From positions 6,182,001-6,246,000 of the forward strand of contig JACSYO010001810.1 in NCBI GenBank assembly GCA_016806645.1: a stretch of 64,000 nt of DNA, read 5' to 3'. This stretch comes from Ophiodon elongatus. Its lineage: Eukaryota > Chordata > Actinopteri > Perciformes > Hexagrammidae. Positions 13,038 to 25,654 of the stretch are shown here, one piece after another. The position numbers and the translations under genes were made by a program. Every line of letters begins with the position of its first letter. Within the stretch, counting starts at the first letter, position 1. The notes below the pieces were generated by a model. That model worked only from the letters and a program-made list of their open reading frames with translations, was not told the DNA's origin and searched no databases.

Positions 13038-13989
13038 TAACATACTGCTCAACACCATTTACACTAGGCACCAATAAGTGTAAGCAAACATTAACAATCT
13101 GTGTGTAAAGCTTTTTTCTTCATGCTGGTGGTTGGGACGGTATTTGAGTTGGTCGACTGCCTTCGCCTAAGTTAATAATGTAACCAAATACAAATGTGTG
13201 TCTCTGTTTTTCAATTTGCAGTGCTTGCACGAGTATAGTAAATTATAAATGGACACACATATCCAAACATGCAGTCATGGGAGTGCCACACTCACATTTT
13301 CAGAGTTAACTGCCAGAGTTGCGCAACTGTTTTTTTTCTCTCCACTGTAAACCTGTGTAACTGGTTGAAGGTACAGTGTGACTGACTTGACATGCACAAG
13401 CTTGACCTTTTTTTTATGTCACATGTGCCTTTGCTCTGATGTTCTCCTCTTTTACAGTTGTCTTTGTAATTGTTCACTTGCCCACATGTGCTCACATACA
13501 GATAAAGCAGGCCTGCTTTTCTTTTGAGTTGCAATTCTAAATCCATGCTAACATGCATGAAAAATAGGTCACACTTAGGTCACAGGAGAGGAGGGGCAGA
13601 GGATTTGTTATCCAGTTTCTATCTACATTACTTTGTGTAGGTGCTGCTGAGAATACAAGTAGGTGTATGTAAAGAGACTGACTGTGGGTAGATCCAGACA
13701 GGCAGGGTGATTAGGATGAGCTGATCTGAGGTTGAGCAGACCTGGAGGTTGCTTCTGTGCCTAATAAGGAATGGATGAAAGCAAAGACAGGACAAAGGAA
13801 AAGAGGAAAAAAAGTAATAAAAAAAAATACAATATTCAAAGTTGGCACTTAAAATCAGGAAGAACATTCATGTTAGCCCGCCCCACTTGTTAGTTGATAC
13901 AGAATTTCACTAGCCAATTAAAACTCACTGTTGTAGATTATAGGTGCAGTTGCCAACTTTTGTGTCCGTGCCCTAAGTATGGAGCTAGA

Positions 13990-14410
13990 TTCAGCACAAA
14001 TTCCATAATTAACATGTTATGTCTTGTTTGTTTAATCCATACACAAACATACATATATTTAAGTACATTGTGGTTTCACTTTTTCTTGGTGTACAGTGAC
14101 AGGGTACTGTCTCTGCTTGTTGCCTGGCAACATCACTGTAAAGACAAGAATCCATGAAGTATTGGTTAAACAAACAAAATACAACATCTTAATTAGTAAG
14201 CGTTACTATTGCAGGTGTTTGTAGGTGTATTTATGAGCTTTGCACAGTGCCAAGCTAGCTGTTTCCCCCTATTTCCAGTCTTTATGCTAAGCTAAGCTAA
14301 TCACCCTCTGGCTCTAGATCCATACGCAAATACATGAGAGTGATGTTGATCTTCCCATTTAAGTCTCTGAAAGAAAGAAAATATATCCCAAAATGTAAAC
14401 CAATACTTAA
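13990..14410. mobile_element. Dispersed percomorph repeat (tgctaagctaagctaa family)
   Basis: Several blocks are familiar from a very common fish interspersed repeat, in the expected order: 'tcttgtttgtttaatccata' near 14021, 'ttgtggttt' near 14069, 'gttgcctggcaac' at 14119-14131, 'ctgtttccccctatttccag' near 14259, 'tgctaagctaagctaa' near 14286, 'gagagtgatgttgatcttc' near 14336 and 'cccaaaatgt' near 14387. It has no coding capacity and appears non-autonomous. I do not know its formal class, and ends are approximate. The 14119-14131 motif is an RFX X-box-like palindrome (two 6-bp halves, 1-nt spacer). Confidence 0.7.
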
Positions 14411-15979
14411 GCAAATAAAGCAGTAGAATGGGTGCCAAAAAAACAAGGGCTATCTATTGAGCGGCTGGTAGATATGAAATCCACCTGCCATAAAGAAGTT
14501 ATTTTCCAACCCTGGTTCATATATATTTGCATATAATACATATTATACTGCATTTCAATGTTGGTGGAAGTGTTTGGGTGCATTCCTTAGGCAATTTGCT
14601 CATGATGAGGTCAAGGCAGGTAAATTCCTACTTGCCTTCAAAACTATAGGCCTTCTGCTTGGAATATTAAATCGACAAGGGTTGGGGTGCATTTTTGTAA
14701 CATTTTATAACAACTTAACTGTATCCTGCACCACTCAACCTCCCTGCATCAATGAATTTACTGCAGAGTGTGATTGATAACCTGACATTGCTATCCTCTT
14801 CTATTGGCTTAACTAGCTCTGAAGGCCGCCCCTGCATAAACCACTGTATATGATTGTCAGTATCTTATCTTTGAAAGCCTGGTGTTTTGTGTCAGAGAGG
14901 TCTTGGAGTTGGCTTAACATGTGCTGCTGTTTGGAGTTATCACTTGCTCCCCTGTCAGCATCATCACAAGTTGACCAGGGGTTTTCATAGGTGCTTACAG
15001 TAAGGAGAGATGTACATTACATCGCTGACAGAGTAACCCTGCCTCCAACCTGACACAGGATGTTACGGATAAGTTGTCAGAGTAGAATAGCGCATTCTGT
15101 CTCACAATATTGATTTTTGCAATGGTGTAGCTTGATTCTGCCCACACACCCTTATCAGTCAAAATCTGTTGGATAGAAAGTTTTCTATACTTTTACATAT
15201 GTCTCATTACACACGCCCACACACCACACACACACAATAAGGTATTGCATCACAGTCAAATGTATTGTCCTATGAGAATCCCATTTTATATAGTCTGTAC
15301 TTGTTGAATATATGACTTTTGTTTTTGCTTAAAATGCTTATTGAGGTGAGATTCCTCCTACAAGCCCTGAGGTTGTTTTCCATCTGCACAACATGCTTCT
15401 TTTCTTTTGTTGTTGTGTTTCTGCTTCTTTGGTTTATTGTGCAACAATAACTACAATAACTAACAACTCAAATCTCGAATCTACTGCATTTGCGTTCAGT
15501 AAATTATATTCATTCTATTTCATGTATTCAAATTGATAATACATTATTGTCCCCTATGGGCAATTCTTTCTCAGGCAATAGTAGTAGATATGGCTGCACT
15601 TAACTTAACACAATAAGTAATTAAAGACACTGTAATAAATTGTATGCAAAGACAAAGAAGATAATACAAACAATACAAAGAAAAAAAAAGGTAAGTAAAA
15701 TAGTGTGGATGCCTTGTATGAACTACATAGGCATTATCAAAAGTTTTAAAAAGATAGTAAAATTATTAAAGCGATATAACCATCGACGTTGTTCAGAAGG
15801 AAAGGTGTTTTTATATCTACTGGCTTTAAAACATTTACCTCAGGGTTGCAGTTAGTATTTACAATACAGAATGTGGGACAGTTCCTTCAGAATTACATGT
15901 GCATGTCCAACAGCAGTTATAGATGGTGTGAAGCAATACTTCCATTGCTGCTTTCTCAAAAGCAATATGCAATATGTTG
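14411..15979. other. Non-coding AT-rich sequence
   Basis: No gene or repeat family recognised. Short CA runs occur near 15211-15236. The 15640-15855 plus-strand frame is lysine-rich because the DNA is A-rich. Confidence 0.5.
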
Positions 15980-16011
15980 GTGTGTGTGTGTGTCTGTGTG
16001 TGTAGGTGTGT
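15980..16011. repeat. (GT)n microsatellite, interrupted
   Basis: GT dinucleotides with C and A interruptions. Confidence 0.9.
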
Positions 16012-16187
16012 CGAAGTGGTAATCCCAGTCCTTGTAGCTCATAAAGATGTCAACACACAACCTGCCTACATTGTTGACGGTCGGCGCGGTTACCTGGCAC
16101 TTAGCCAGCAGATATTGCGTGTACAGGTGTGTGTGTTTGCTGAAAAGTAAAGAGTAAGTGTGAGAAGCCCCACTGCCGCAGTAGAAG

Positions 16188-16234
<47 letters not shown>
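16188..16234. repeat. (GA)n microsatellite
   Basis: GA run with one GAAAG interruption. Read antisense it produces the serine/leucine-rich frame at 15956-16249, an artefact. Confidence 0.95.
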
Positions 16235-16644
16235 GCAAAGTAAACTCAATCATAGCGAGTCAATTTGCTTTGATTTGATCTTCATTCTCATCTGGAATTT
16301 AAAGCATACTATAGTTTGAGATGATGTTTAAAATCACTGCATGATTAAGACTGCTATATAGGACACTGGGAATAATGTGACTAATGCCTCATGCGTTTAT
16401 ACATACAGTATGAGTTTGTGTGATGAATAAATTCCTCATTATGCTGAGCTTTGGAGAAATTTCATGATGGCCTAATGTTGGCTTTAGAAAGAGAGAGAGT
16501 GAAAACTGGGAGGAACACAGTTAAACTGGTTTCAGTTCTGATAGTGATATTATGTTATTGTGTGCACAGAAAAACATAAAAGCTCACAAACACGCTCACA
16601 AATTTTCCAACCCTCGTTGCCTGCATTGTTGTATTTCATTACAC

Positions 16645-16680
16645 ACCTCTCTCTCTCTCACACACATACACACACACACC
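16645..16680. repeat. (CT)n(CA)n compound microsatellite
   Basis: CT run joined to a CA run. Confidence 0.9.
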
Positions 16681-17146
16681 ATTTATCAAATACGTCAACT
16701 TCAAACTTAGTGACAGAGTGCAGAATCCGGACCAATTATTCAAACTTACATGGCAGGGAGACAGATCTGTCAAACGTATTAAAAAATGTCCTTCCTTCAC
16801 TCTCCCTCTTTCTCTCGCTGTCCTGTTCCTGCTATGACTTCACCTACAACATTACTCTTCACCTCACACCCATCACCTCTATCCTCCACAGTCACATACA
16901 CACACATGTACTCGTATACCACCTTTAAGGGGGAATTTTCTTTTTAATGTTCTTTCCTTTTTTTTTTTTTCAATCTGCCACAACATCAAAGGTATGGCCT
17001 TCCCATTGGCGAGGAAAGCAGTGTTTTCGGAGGTGTGCGTCAACGGGAAGTCATAGGACCTTGGGTTGCCCTCGCTCCCTATTCAACCGACCTGTTACTC
17101 ATTAGTGCTGACCCATGGTTGGCTGGTGTGGAGAAGGTAAAGGGAA

Positions 17147-17263
17147 AGGTCATGACCTGAGTGGCAGCCAGTTGTATGTCTGCCTGGACTGAATAACTAT
17201 ATAAGGGGACAGGAGCAGGTGACAGAGCCAACCGTCACACAGATTCTAATTGGTGATTAGAAT
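17147..17263. promoter_or_regulatory. Cluster of palindromic protein-binding motifs and a TATA-like box
   Basis: Three motifs fall within 117 bp. AGGTCATGACCT at 17147-17158 is the exact palindromic (IR0) thyroid-hormone/retinoid receptor element. TATATAAG at 17198-17205 is TATA-box-like. A 21-bp inverted repeat at 17243-17263 has arms attctaat and attagaat around a 5-nt spacer, giving two homeodomain TAAT cores in mirror arrangement. Each motif is visible directly; any promoter or enhancer activity is inference, and I see no adjacent coding exon. Confidence 0.25.
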
Positions 17264-17408
17264 GAAAACGCAATCCTACACGCCCATAAAAATACGTGCA
17301 CAAGTTGATACTGATGTTACATATACTCATGCATCCAACACACACATTAACAGTATGCGCATTCTACGTTATCAAGCATGCATTTAATTGTGCATGTGCA
17401 TGTTCAGC

Positions 17409-17409
<1 letters not shown>

Positions 17410-17450
<41 letters not shown>
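17410..17450. repeat. (CA)n microsatellite
   Basis: About twenty uninterrupted CA units. Confidence 0.97.
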
Positions 17451-17452
<2 letters not shown>

Positions 17453-20400
17453 AACAACTTGTAATAGCGTAGTTGTAGCACTATTGCAATACCAGACAGA
17501 AAATACAAGCAAGTACTCCTTTTTACTCGATGTGCTTCAAACCAACATGTGAAGTAAGCAATTTTTTTTTTCTTGTTTTTGTCTTGTCTGCAACCATAGT
17601 GGGCGATCACACATTTTCTGTCACACTCTCATGACTCCACCTGGGAAACTGTTCCTGGAAATTGCTTTTTTGTATCATTCAATTGGAGTTGAAAGCAATG
17701 TTTTGATGGTAAAGTTCAATCAGTCCAGACAAAGGTTGGTTTCAAGTATGTTTCAGTTAGGTTTGGTTTACCACAGTGCCCCAGGCTGTATTTTGGCCTC
17801 ATCTTTTGTAGTTTAGTTTAATCTGACTCAGTTTGGTGTGGATTAGTGCAGCTTTTTTCAGTGTTTTTAGTCTTAAATATAGTACATATCATAATAGTTA
17901 TAGATTGCTCTGATGATGTCATGTATTTTCTGTATTAGTTAGTTAATCTAACAGTGACAAAACAGATGTTTTTGTTTTAACATAGTTTTGTTCTTGTCTA
18001 AAAGTTGATTTTTTTTAATATGCTTTTATCTTTATCCGGATATCTTTCCATTTTGGAACATATTTAAAATTACCTCTATTTATGAAGTTTAGTTATAGTT
18101 CAATTTTTTTGAAATTGTTCTTCTTGACTGTTGGTTAAGGCAGAGTATAGCAAAGGGCAAGCATACCAAGTGGAATATGTATATTCAGCATATGCTGTTA
18201 GGCTCTATACTCTATGTTCACTTTAATTCACTGGCTTGCTTTCGTGGGCTATCAGCGATGCTGAATAACTGTCTCTAAGAGATGGTTACTATCTGTGTAT
18301 GTTAACCCTGAGTTAGCTCATCCAGTGAGTGTGTAATTACAATCACATCAGCAGATAAAGAGCCGGATGTTTAATATGTAATGAGATAACTGTGTCTATC
18401 CCTGGTGGGAAATTAGGTCAATATGTGAGCTAAAAGCAAGAAAATAACCACATAAATGGGATGGAATAAAATGCATTTGAGATATAACAATACTACAATA
18501 AGTGAGTGGCTTTATGTATAGTTTATTGTAGAATTAGTATCAGAAGAAAATTATTTAATTAGGTCTGTTCTTATTTCTGAATGCGATCAGATAGTTAAGC
18601 AATACAGAATATCCAAGTTAAAAAAGCTTGAAGAAAAATGTTATTAAATTGCTTGAAGAAAAGAAAACGTGATTACCATGTTGTAATTTTCACATCATTC
18701 ATTACTGACAACTAAGCAGTCAATTCCTGCTGTTGAATAACAGAGTAGACACCTGTGCTGTCATTCTCCTGATCAATGCACGTCACTCTGTGCTCACTTG
18801 ATCACTTAAGTTTGGTGTACACACAGTAGCAAGTACGTCTTTGTAAAGATCATGTAGGAATGATGACTCGGCTTACCAGGAAGTTGACTAATTAGCTGGC
18901 GGACCTTTAAGACATTATTTAGCTGGATCCCCTGAACCTGCTCCAGAGCAAGTCAGCCAGGCATCATAGGTTTCCCCCGTGATCTACCCGCGTTGAAAGA
19001 GAGCCAGCTTTGTGATTCCATAAAGCCTGAGTTGAATGCAGAGCTGGCTGTAAAACCCTACTTATCTCTGTTTTTGATACAGGCCAGTGTTTTGGGAGAG
19101 TGTGAGCTGGTGCATGTTTGTTTTTGTACTCTCGTGTTTGTTTAATTGTGATTAAGTGTATGGGTGTATTTTGTCCCGTGGTGCCAATTCTACATTAAGT
19201 GTACAATAATGACATGGCAGCATACTACAGGCTCCAAACTCCCGGGGCAAAAATAGGCATATGCAACACCCTCCTATAACAAATCAGCTGGTCGAAAATG
19301 GGGAGCTGTATTAACACCTTCAAAATAACGTAAAAGGCAGTATCACTAATTGTAATTTAAAAGCATTGCTAAGCCTCAAGCATATTTTCATTGTTCGTAT
19401 TGCAATTATGTTTTTCCTCAATATTTTTTTAAAGACATCAGCTTCAGTATGTTTAAGAGGCTTGCATTTCTCCTGTGGCCAAGTAGTGGAGGGTTTTGCA
19501 ATATCCGTTGTTGCTGACTTCCAATTTGTTGGTGAGGTTATTGCATCCCAACTAACTCCATCACCATAAATAAATCCTTGTGATTAATGGCTACCTTTCT
19601 ATAGCTCATTATGGTTGGCTTTTTTTGAAAACACTGACACAATGAGGCACATTACTATAGCTGCAGTCGACTGATTGTGAGTAGCTCTCTGAAGTCCTCC
19701 GGAGTACTTATCAAAGATGTACAGTAGGAGCTGAATTAGTTTTACAACAAAAACTTGTTCATACTGAAACACCATTATTCTTTAAAATTCCTCCCAACAT
19801 GGCCATATGCCCCTGGTGCTGCATATGGGCTGTTTTCCACCCACAGGAGCTGCTGAATCACTAGAGTGAAATATAAACTGTCTCCTAAACAGCAGTGGGC
19901 GGTATACTAAGAAAGATGGGTTTACCAAATTAGATAATCCCAGGTGTTTGGCTTCTCTCATCCCTTTGATGACTTTCAACATCACAGACCAGCCAGGTGG
20001 GTAAACAAGACATCAGCCTACAGGATTTCTGTGTTTTGAAGTCCATTTATTTTCTTTTTTTAAAAAAAAACTTGCTGCTGCTGTATAGGCTGCAATGTGA
20101 AAAGTTGCTAAGAAGAAACTACTTAAAAGCAATCCGTAGCGAGCTATTATTGCAAACATAGAAAGTGAAATATTGAATTGTAAAGAAATGCATTAGATTT
20201 GACTTTTACTTTTTGAGCATTAGCCAGTAGTGCTTGCAAATACAAGAACACATCTCTTGTACCGATTCTTTTACAAGTTAAGATGTGTACCGGGTCTACA
20301 ACTGTACACACTGCATCCAGGAAATAGCCATATACTTGCACTCTTGGGTCCGACAGTTCCTGCTCTCTCCCCGCCTACTCAGCTTTTATTCGCAAACAAT

Positions 20401-22918
20401 CTAACTACTCCCAATCAAAATGGAAGCCTTACAACACTACACTGTGTTACCAACTCACTCCAGTACAGTGTGGCATAGTTTAGTATGCTTAAGCGTGGTA
20501 GTGATTGCCTGTTTTCCCTCTGGACATGCCGTAGCTGTATGCTCTTCAGAAGCCTATTACAAACACGTACAATCAGCTCGACACGGCTGCTGCTGATATG
20601 ACTTTTGTTTGTTTACGGAATGATGATGTATAGCTTCAACACAGCAAATGAGCAAAGTAAGTGTAAGCATAATTATAAGTAATACACTAATCAAACATTA
20701 CCAGTTTTATATACAGTTTAATATTTTGGAAGACAAATAAAACATAAATTACTCTGGTTCCACTTTATAACCCTCCAGCCTAGCCTGTCTATATTATCCA
20801 CAGTATTAACCAATATTATTTATATTGCTGTAGGAATTTGTAGCACTTTACTTATCATATTCTATTCAGATACCAAAGCTTTGATTTGTTTTTCCCATGA
20901 ACTCCTTTTTGGACGTCCAACAACTTCTCGCTATATATACTGTACGTACAGAGCTTTATGGATTGTTTCACATTGTGTAACATGCAGTCGTGTCGAAGCT
21001 GATATTTAGTCCACAACTCTGGTTCATAATAAAGCAAAGCCGGGCAGAGCCAGGCTCAGACTGCTGCTGTTAAAGCTACTGCCCAGCTTGTGTCTTGCTT
21101 AACAGTAGTGCTAACTCAGATGATAAACGCAGTGCTATCGGGAGAAGGCAGTGACTGCTGCTTCTAGGAACAAGTCACTGTGCTGCAGCCAAATTTCAAC
21201 ATGGGCCTTTTGTCCACGAATTGACTCCATACATTGACTAGAATTACATATCATGAGGATATTATGATGTATGGGTTTGCCCTATTCTCTCCTGTCCCAC
21301 TGTCAGTGCAGAGAGAGTGCTGAGGTGTGTGAAAAGAGGCTTTAAACAGCCTTTGGAGAGATGAGGAAATGGTACAACATGGAAATTAGCTCATTTGCTT
21401 TCTCTCCGAGCGCGAGATAAGAAGATCACTTGCACTGTTTAGAAGAAGGTTACACTCTGTAAAAGAAATGTGGTTGCTTCCTGGACTCCTGGCACCACGT
21501 TGAGGTTCACATTGTGACAACAGAGGCTGCACATACTGTAATGCTATGTTAACACTGGCCAGCTACATTGTTAGCGAGTAGCCGCTGAAGTGTTGCTCGG
21601 CGTAATGTGGCTGCTTTTGGGCTTTTTTTGTTGTTGTGCTACATGTCGGAGAAAGTCTAGTGGTGCCATCATCAGTCAGTGAGTCTACGGTCAAGTGTTT
21701 TTCTACTAAAAACTGAATATCGTCAGCACCTCAACCACCTTTATCCTTACTAGCTGCTAAGGATTCTCTTGTCATATGAACTGATTAATGGGGGTTGAAT
21801 ATCTGACAGTCCTTAGACATATACATATCAGAGTCTGACATTTTAATCTGGTAGCACCTGATGTTGCCCACAGGGCTTTAAGCAGGATTTTTCTAAAATG
21901 GCTTATTTATAGAGATAATGATTCTGTCATAACTTTACATTACTACATATCTAAACAGAAACTGTCAGAAATGAGGAGAAAATATGGCAAAACTTTACAC
22001 ATAGGTAAACCACTGAGCATTTTTTCTTTGAATTTGTTGGGCCCAGTGAAGCTTCATTCGAGGTTGAATTAGGGAAAATGCAGGCAAACTACTTCTTGAA
22101 TTGTCAGTTATATATGGACACCTTTTACCTCCAAGGCTCAATTAAGGCCTCTTAGGAATCAATAACAGCTGCCTGATTTTTAAAAACCATGCCATAGGTT
22201 TTGGATAAGCCTCAAGTTTGTAAAACATCTTTATGATCATAAAGAACAATGTGAGCTGACCAGAAATTAGGTAACAAAATAGTAAAATGCAAGTGATCAA
22301 TATATCAAGTACCATCCATAACATACTAAAATATGAGTAACATCTACACCAACAGCAATTACTTGTTTCAGTAGCACAAAAAGCTAAAAAGATCATTTCG
22401 TGAAAAGTGCATAAACTTGAGATCCACTTCTGCACATGAGAGCAACTGGTAAATAAATAAAGAAACAGTTGGATAGCGAAAGCTCATTATTTAATAGCGA
22501 GTGCAGAAAATCCAATTCATGTGTGGGCTTTAACATGGGGCTAAATTAGCATATAAGTAAACAGAACACCTAACTTGAGCATATTCTAAGCCCCCCGAGA
22601 GACTCGTATCCTCCGGTTTTGCTTTTCACCTTGTTGCGTTGTAATGAATTACCGTGGGTACAGATGTGTGCAGACACAAATCATCCACATTGGAATGCAT
22701 ACCAAAGGCTGTTTGTAATGCTTTCAAATGTGCACATTGCTGCACACGTGCACCTAGAAATTGAAAATCATTGAACGGTTAGACTTAAATATAACAACTG
22801 AAACTGACGTTTGATTCTATCTTAAATTGCTCGGACCTGTATCAGATTTCATAGACCGTAATGGTGGAGCCGTCATTTACACATACACGTACACACGCAA
22901 GAGCAATGCAGCCTTCCA
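17451..22918. other. Long non-coding stretch
   Basis: No supported gene and no strong repeat family. Frames such as 19366-19569 plus, 19782-19985 minus and 22142-22435 minus show no domain motif or codon bias. A block around 18880-19080 is richer in GC and holds an 'actaattagctgg' core; it is noted under findings. Confidence 0.5.
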
Positions 22919-22928
22919 ACACACACGC

Positions 22929-22993
<65 letters not shown>
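22919..22993. repeat. (CA)n microsatellite, long
   Basis: About 37 CA units with two CG substitutions at the 5' end. Confidence 0.97.
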
Positions 22994-22995
<2 letters not shown>

Positions 22996-24497
22996 TTGGC
23001 ATACATTGCACAATCAATAAAATGCAGTGGCCCAAACTAAGGCAGCCTCTTTTGTTTCAGCTCTACTTGCCTTTACAAGGACAGACACATTTAGATACAT
23101 TACACTAGATGACAGACAGGCCAGTCTATCAAGGCCTTGCTCATATGTCCCCTTTAATGAACTAAAACAATGTCTTGCCTGACGGAAGACAGCATAGGGT
23201 TTGAAGGATGCTTAACAGTTGCAGGCTCAGCTAAGCAGAGGCACAGTTTAGGGGGTTTAGGGAATGGAGAGCGGTCTGCAATAAGAAAAAAATCTTCAGC
23301 AGGTTTATTAGAGCCTCATTCCCCAACTCTTCATGAGCTGCTGTCAAGTCAAGCCTGTCATCCACTGCCTTAACTTTCTTTTCAGCCCTCTCAAACAGTT
23401 GTCATCTACTTGTCTCCACAGTATTGTCTTACACAAGGTCTATTTCTCCCGCAGCTTAGAAGGTATGTTCCTACTTACAACCCTTTACATTTGCCATTGT
23501 GCCCAACATACAACGTTTTTTATATAGTAATTCTTGTGCAGTGCTCTTTTTTTGTTTGTTTTTTCCGTGATCAGCGTCATTTTAGAAATTATATTACTTT
23601 GTCCTTGGTCTGGGCTTGTGTGTCTGTTCCCTCCCTGTTCCGCAGCTGTGTTCAGGTCTGATCTTGATACAGGTACATTTCAATTGTAATCATTCATCAA
23701 TAGCCTTTCAGGTTTTCAATGGATATTTTGAAGTGAATCTTTTCCTAGCAGCCAATTTATCAAGTCGACTAAAAAGCCCTGCATAGATGTAGCGGCGCGG
23801 TTCTTCACTCAGCCACCGAGGCAATATGGAAATGCTGTGACATAAAAGAAGACTATCACATTGGTATTGAGCAAATCCAACCTTGGTTATTTGCACAGGT
23901 GCCCCTGTATTCAAAGGTAAGGGGAGGTATACTGTTTTTGGAGCATCATGATGATCAGAATTCTTGAAATTGAATGAAAGTATCATACTTTAATAGAAGC
24001 TTTTGGTTGACTATGATGATAACAACCTCTATTGAGCTATATTCAATGAGAGGGTGATTATGAGTGACAAGTAGCCTGGGGACATGGACAAGAGAAATGT
24101 CCACAGGGAATGAAGTGCATGCCGTGCAAGACAATGTTTGACAACTGACTAATTACGCTGTTGTGTTTCTTTGACACAGAACGAGATCGAATAGAACAGC
24201 CTGCTAAATGATCAATTATAATGTGTAGATTTTCAGCTGGAAATTTGATTTGCTGACAGTTAATGATCCGAAAAAACATGTGTATCATCTGTGATCAGAT
24301 GGCATCACTAAAATTATTAGTTATTCAATTAAATGCTGGTGATCTACCCTTGGTTGATTCCAAGAGGCACCATATGAATACTAAGTTATTAACACAGTAG
24401 ATTCACACCTACTAATGACTGCACTATTTAATAACAAGGGAGGACATTCAATTTTATACATTTTGAAATTGTAAATGCGGCATTTGGAAATTGAAAT
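22994..24497. other. Non-coding sequence
   Basis: No gene or mobile element recognised. The overlapping short plus-strand frames between 23170 and 23661 show no splice-site pairing or family motif. Confidence 0.45.
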
Positions 24498-25329
24498 TAG
24501 GGCTGGGCGGTATGGCCAAAAATGCATATCACGGTATTTTGTAAGATTCTGACAGTTTCACGGTATATCACGGTATTTTTTTTCGAGTAAACACATTCAT
24601 TCATTGACGCCGAAAAGGACCGCCGGCCAACTGAACAGCTGTTCACCGCTCATTGTTCATCACTCGCACTGCCATGACTGGTTGACAGTGTTGAATCCGA
24701 GGACCGTAATCGCATACACTCTTCGTATTCCAACACATGCTTTCTGCTGAGGTGATGGAGTTAATTGCTAGTGTTGCCACCAGAGGCAATAACAGCGGCT
24801 CGACAAACTTTACAATAAATCGTTTTCTGATCTACGTCGGATTTGTCAAAACCAAAAAACCTCCAAACAGCAGACACAGCTCCTCTTGGGCACAAGTTGT
24901 ATTGGTGCATCTCTGGTCTCTCGTTGTTCCTCCTCTTTTCCGTTTTTTAATGTAGCGACGGAGTTTCTTCTTGTTGTGATGTTGTGGGCGAGCTGTACCC
25001 AGCATGCAGTTCGGCGGTGTAATTTTATAAATGTACAATTATTAGTGCTACAACTTGTTTATGTGTCACAAACTGTTGTGTCGTGGTGTTTTCCTGTTAA
25101 AGAGCGTTAGTTGTGGGTTATTAATTGTTGTTGGAAAGTTATAACCATGTCTCATCTCAATACCCGTAAGATAAGTAGCTCTGACCGCTGCGCCCTCAGC
25201 GGTGAACAATATATTTTGCTGCCTGCCGAAGAGCGACAACAGTTGTTACGGCTATGCACCGGTATGATGGTATATGAAAAATTCATACCGTATGGAAATT
25301 TGAAACCAGTATACCGGTTGAACCGGACC
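24498..25329 (+). mobile_element. hAT-like element, longer copy, 3' terminus missing
   Basis: It begins with the terminal sequence tagggctgggcggtat and shares its first ~170 bp (to about 24665) and its last ~55 bp (about 25273-25327) with the short element at 25390-25646. Between them lies ~600 bp of extra internal sequence absent from the short copy. The 3' terminal inverted repeat is missing: the copy stops at 'ccggttgaaccgg' and runs into a cctgagcctg-containing repeat. The interior has only short frames (for example 24737-24955 and 25111-25332) with no transposase motif I can name, so it is non-autonomous or a decayed fragment of a larger hAT. Confidence 0.7.
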
Positions 25330-25343
25330 TGAGCCTGTTTTAC

Positions 25344-25389
25344 GAGACCTGAGCCTGTTTTATAATAAAAAAAGAAAAACAGGCTCAGG
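25344..25389. repeat. Inverted repeat whose right arm is split by the hAT insertion
   Basis: The left arm gagacctgagcctgtttt (25344-25361) is exactly complementary to a right arm made of 25376-25389 (aaaacaggctcagg) plus 25655-25658 (tctc), which resumes immediately beyond the inserted element and its second target duplication. Before insertion the site was therefore a perfect 18-bp stem with a 14-nt loop. An extra direct copy of cctgagcctgtttt lies just upstream at 25328-25341. Confidence 0.8.
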
Positions 25390-25646
25390 TAGGGCTGGGC
25401 GGTATGGCCAAAAATTCATATCACGGTATTTTGTAAGATTCTGGCGGTTTCACGGTATATCACAGTATTTTTTTTTCGAGTAAACACATTCATTTATTGA
25501 CGCCGAAAAGGACCGCCGGCCAACTGAACAGCTGTTCACCGCTCATTGTTCACCGCTCGCGTGGCGAGTGAAAAATTCATACCGTATGGAAATTTGAAAC
25601 CGGTATACCGGTTCAACCGGTTCAACCGGTATACCGCACAGCCCTA
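25390..25646 (+). mobile_element. Complete hAT-type MITE, 257 bp
   Basis: The terminal inverted repeats are tagggctgggcggtat at 25390-25405 and ataccgcacagcccta at 25631-25646, complementary with one mismatch over 16 bp. It is flanked by a perfect 8-bp direct duplication, ggctcagg at 25382-25389 and 25647-25654, which is diagnostic of the hAT superfamily. It has no coding capacity. Compared with the longer copy upstream it is an internal-deletion derivative, joined near 'gctcgcgtggcgagtg'. Near identity to the upstream copy and perfect duplications suggest a fairly recent insertion. Confidence 0.92.
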
Positions 25647-25654
25647 GGCTCAGG

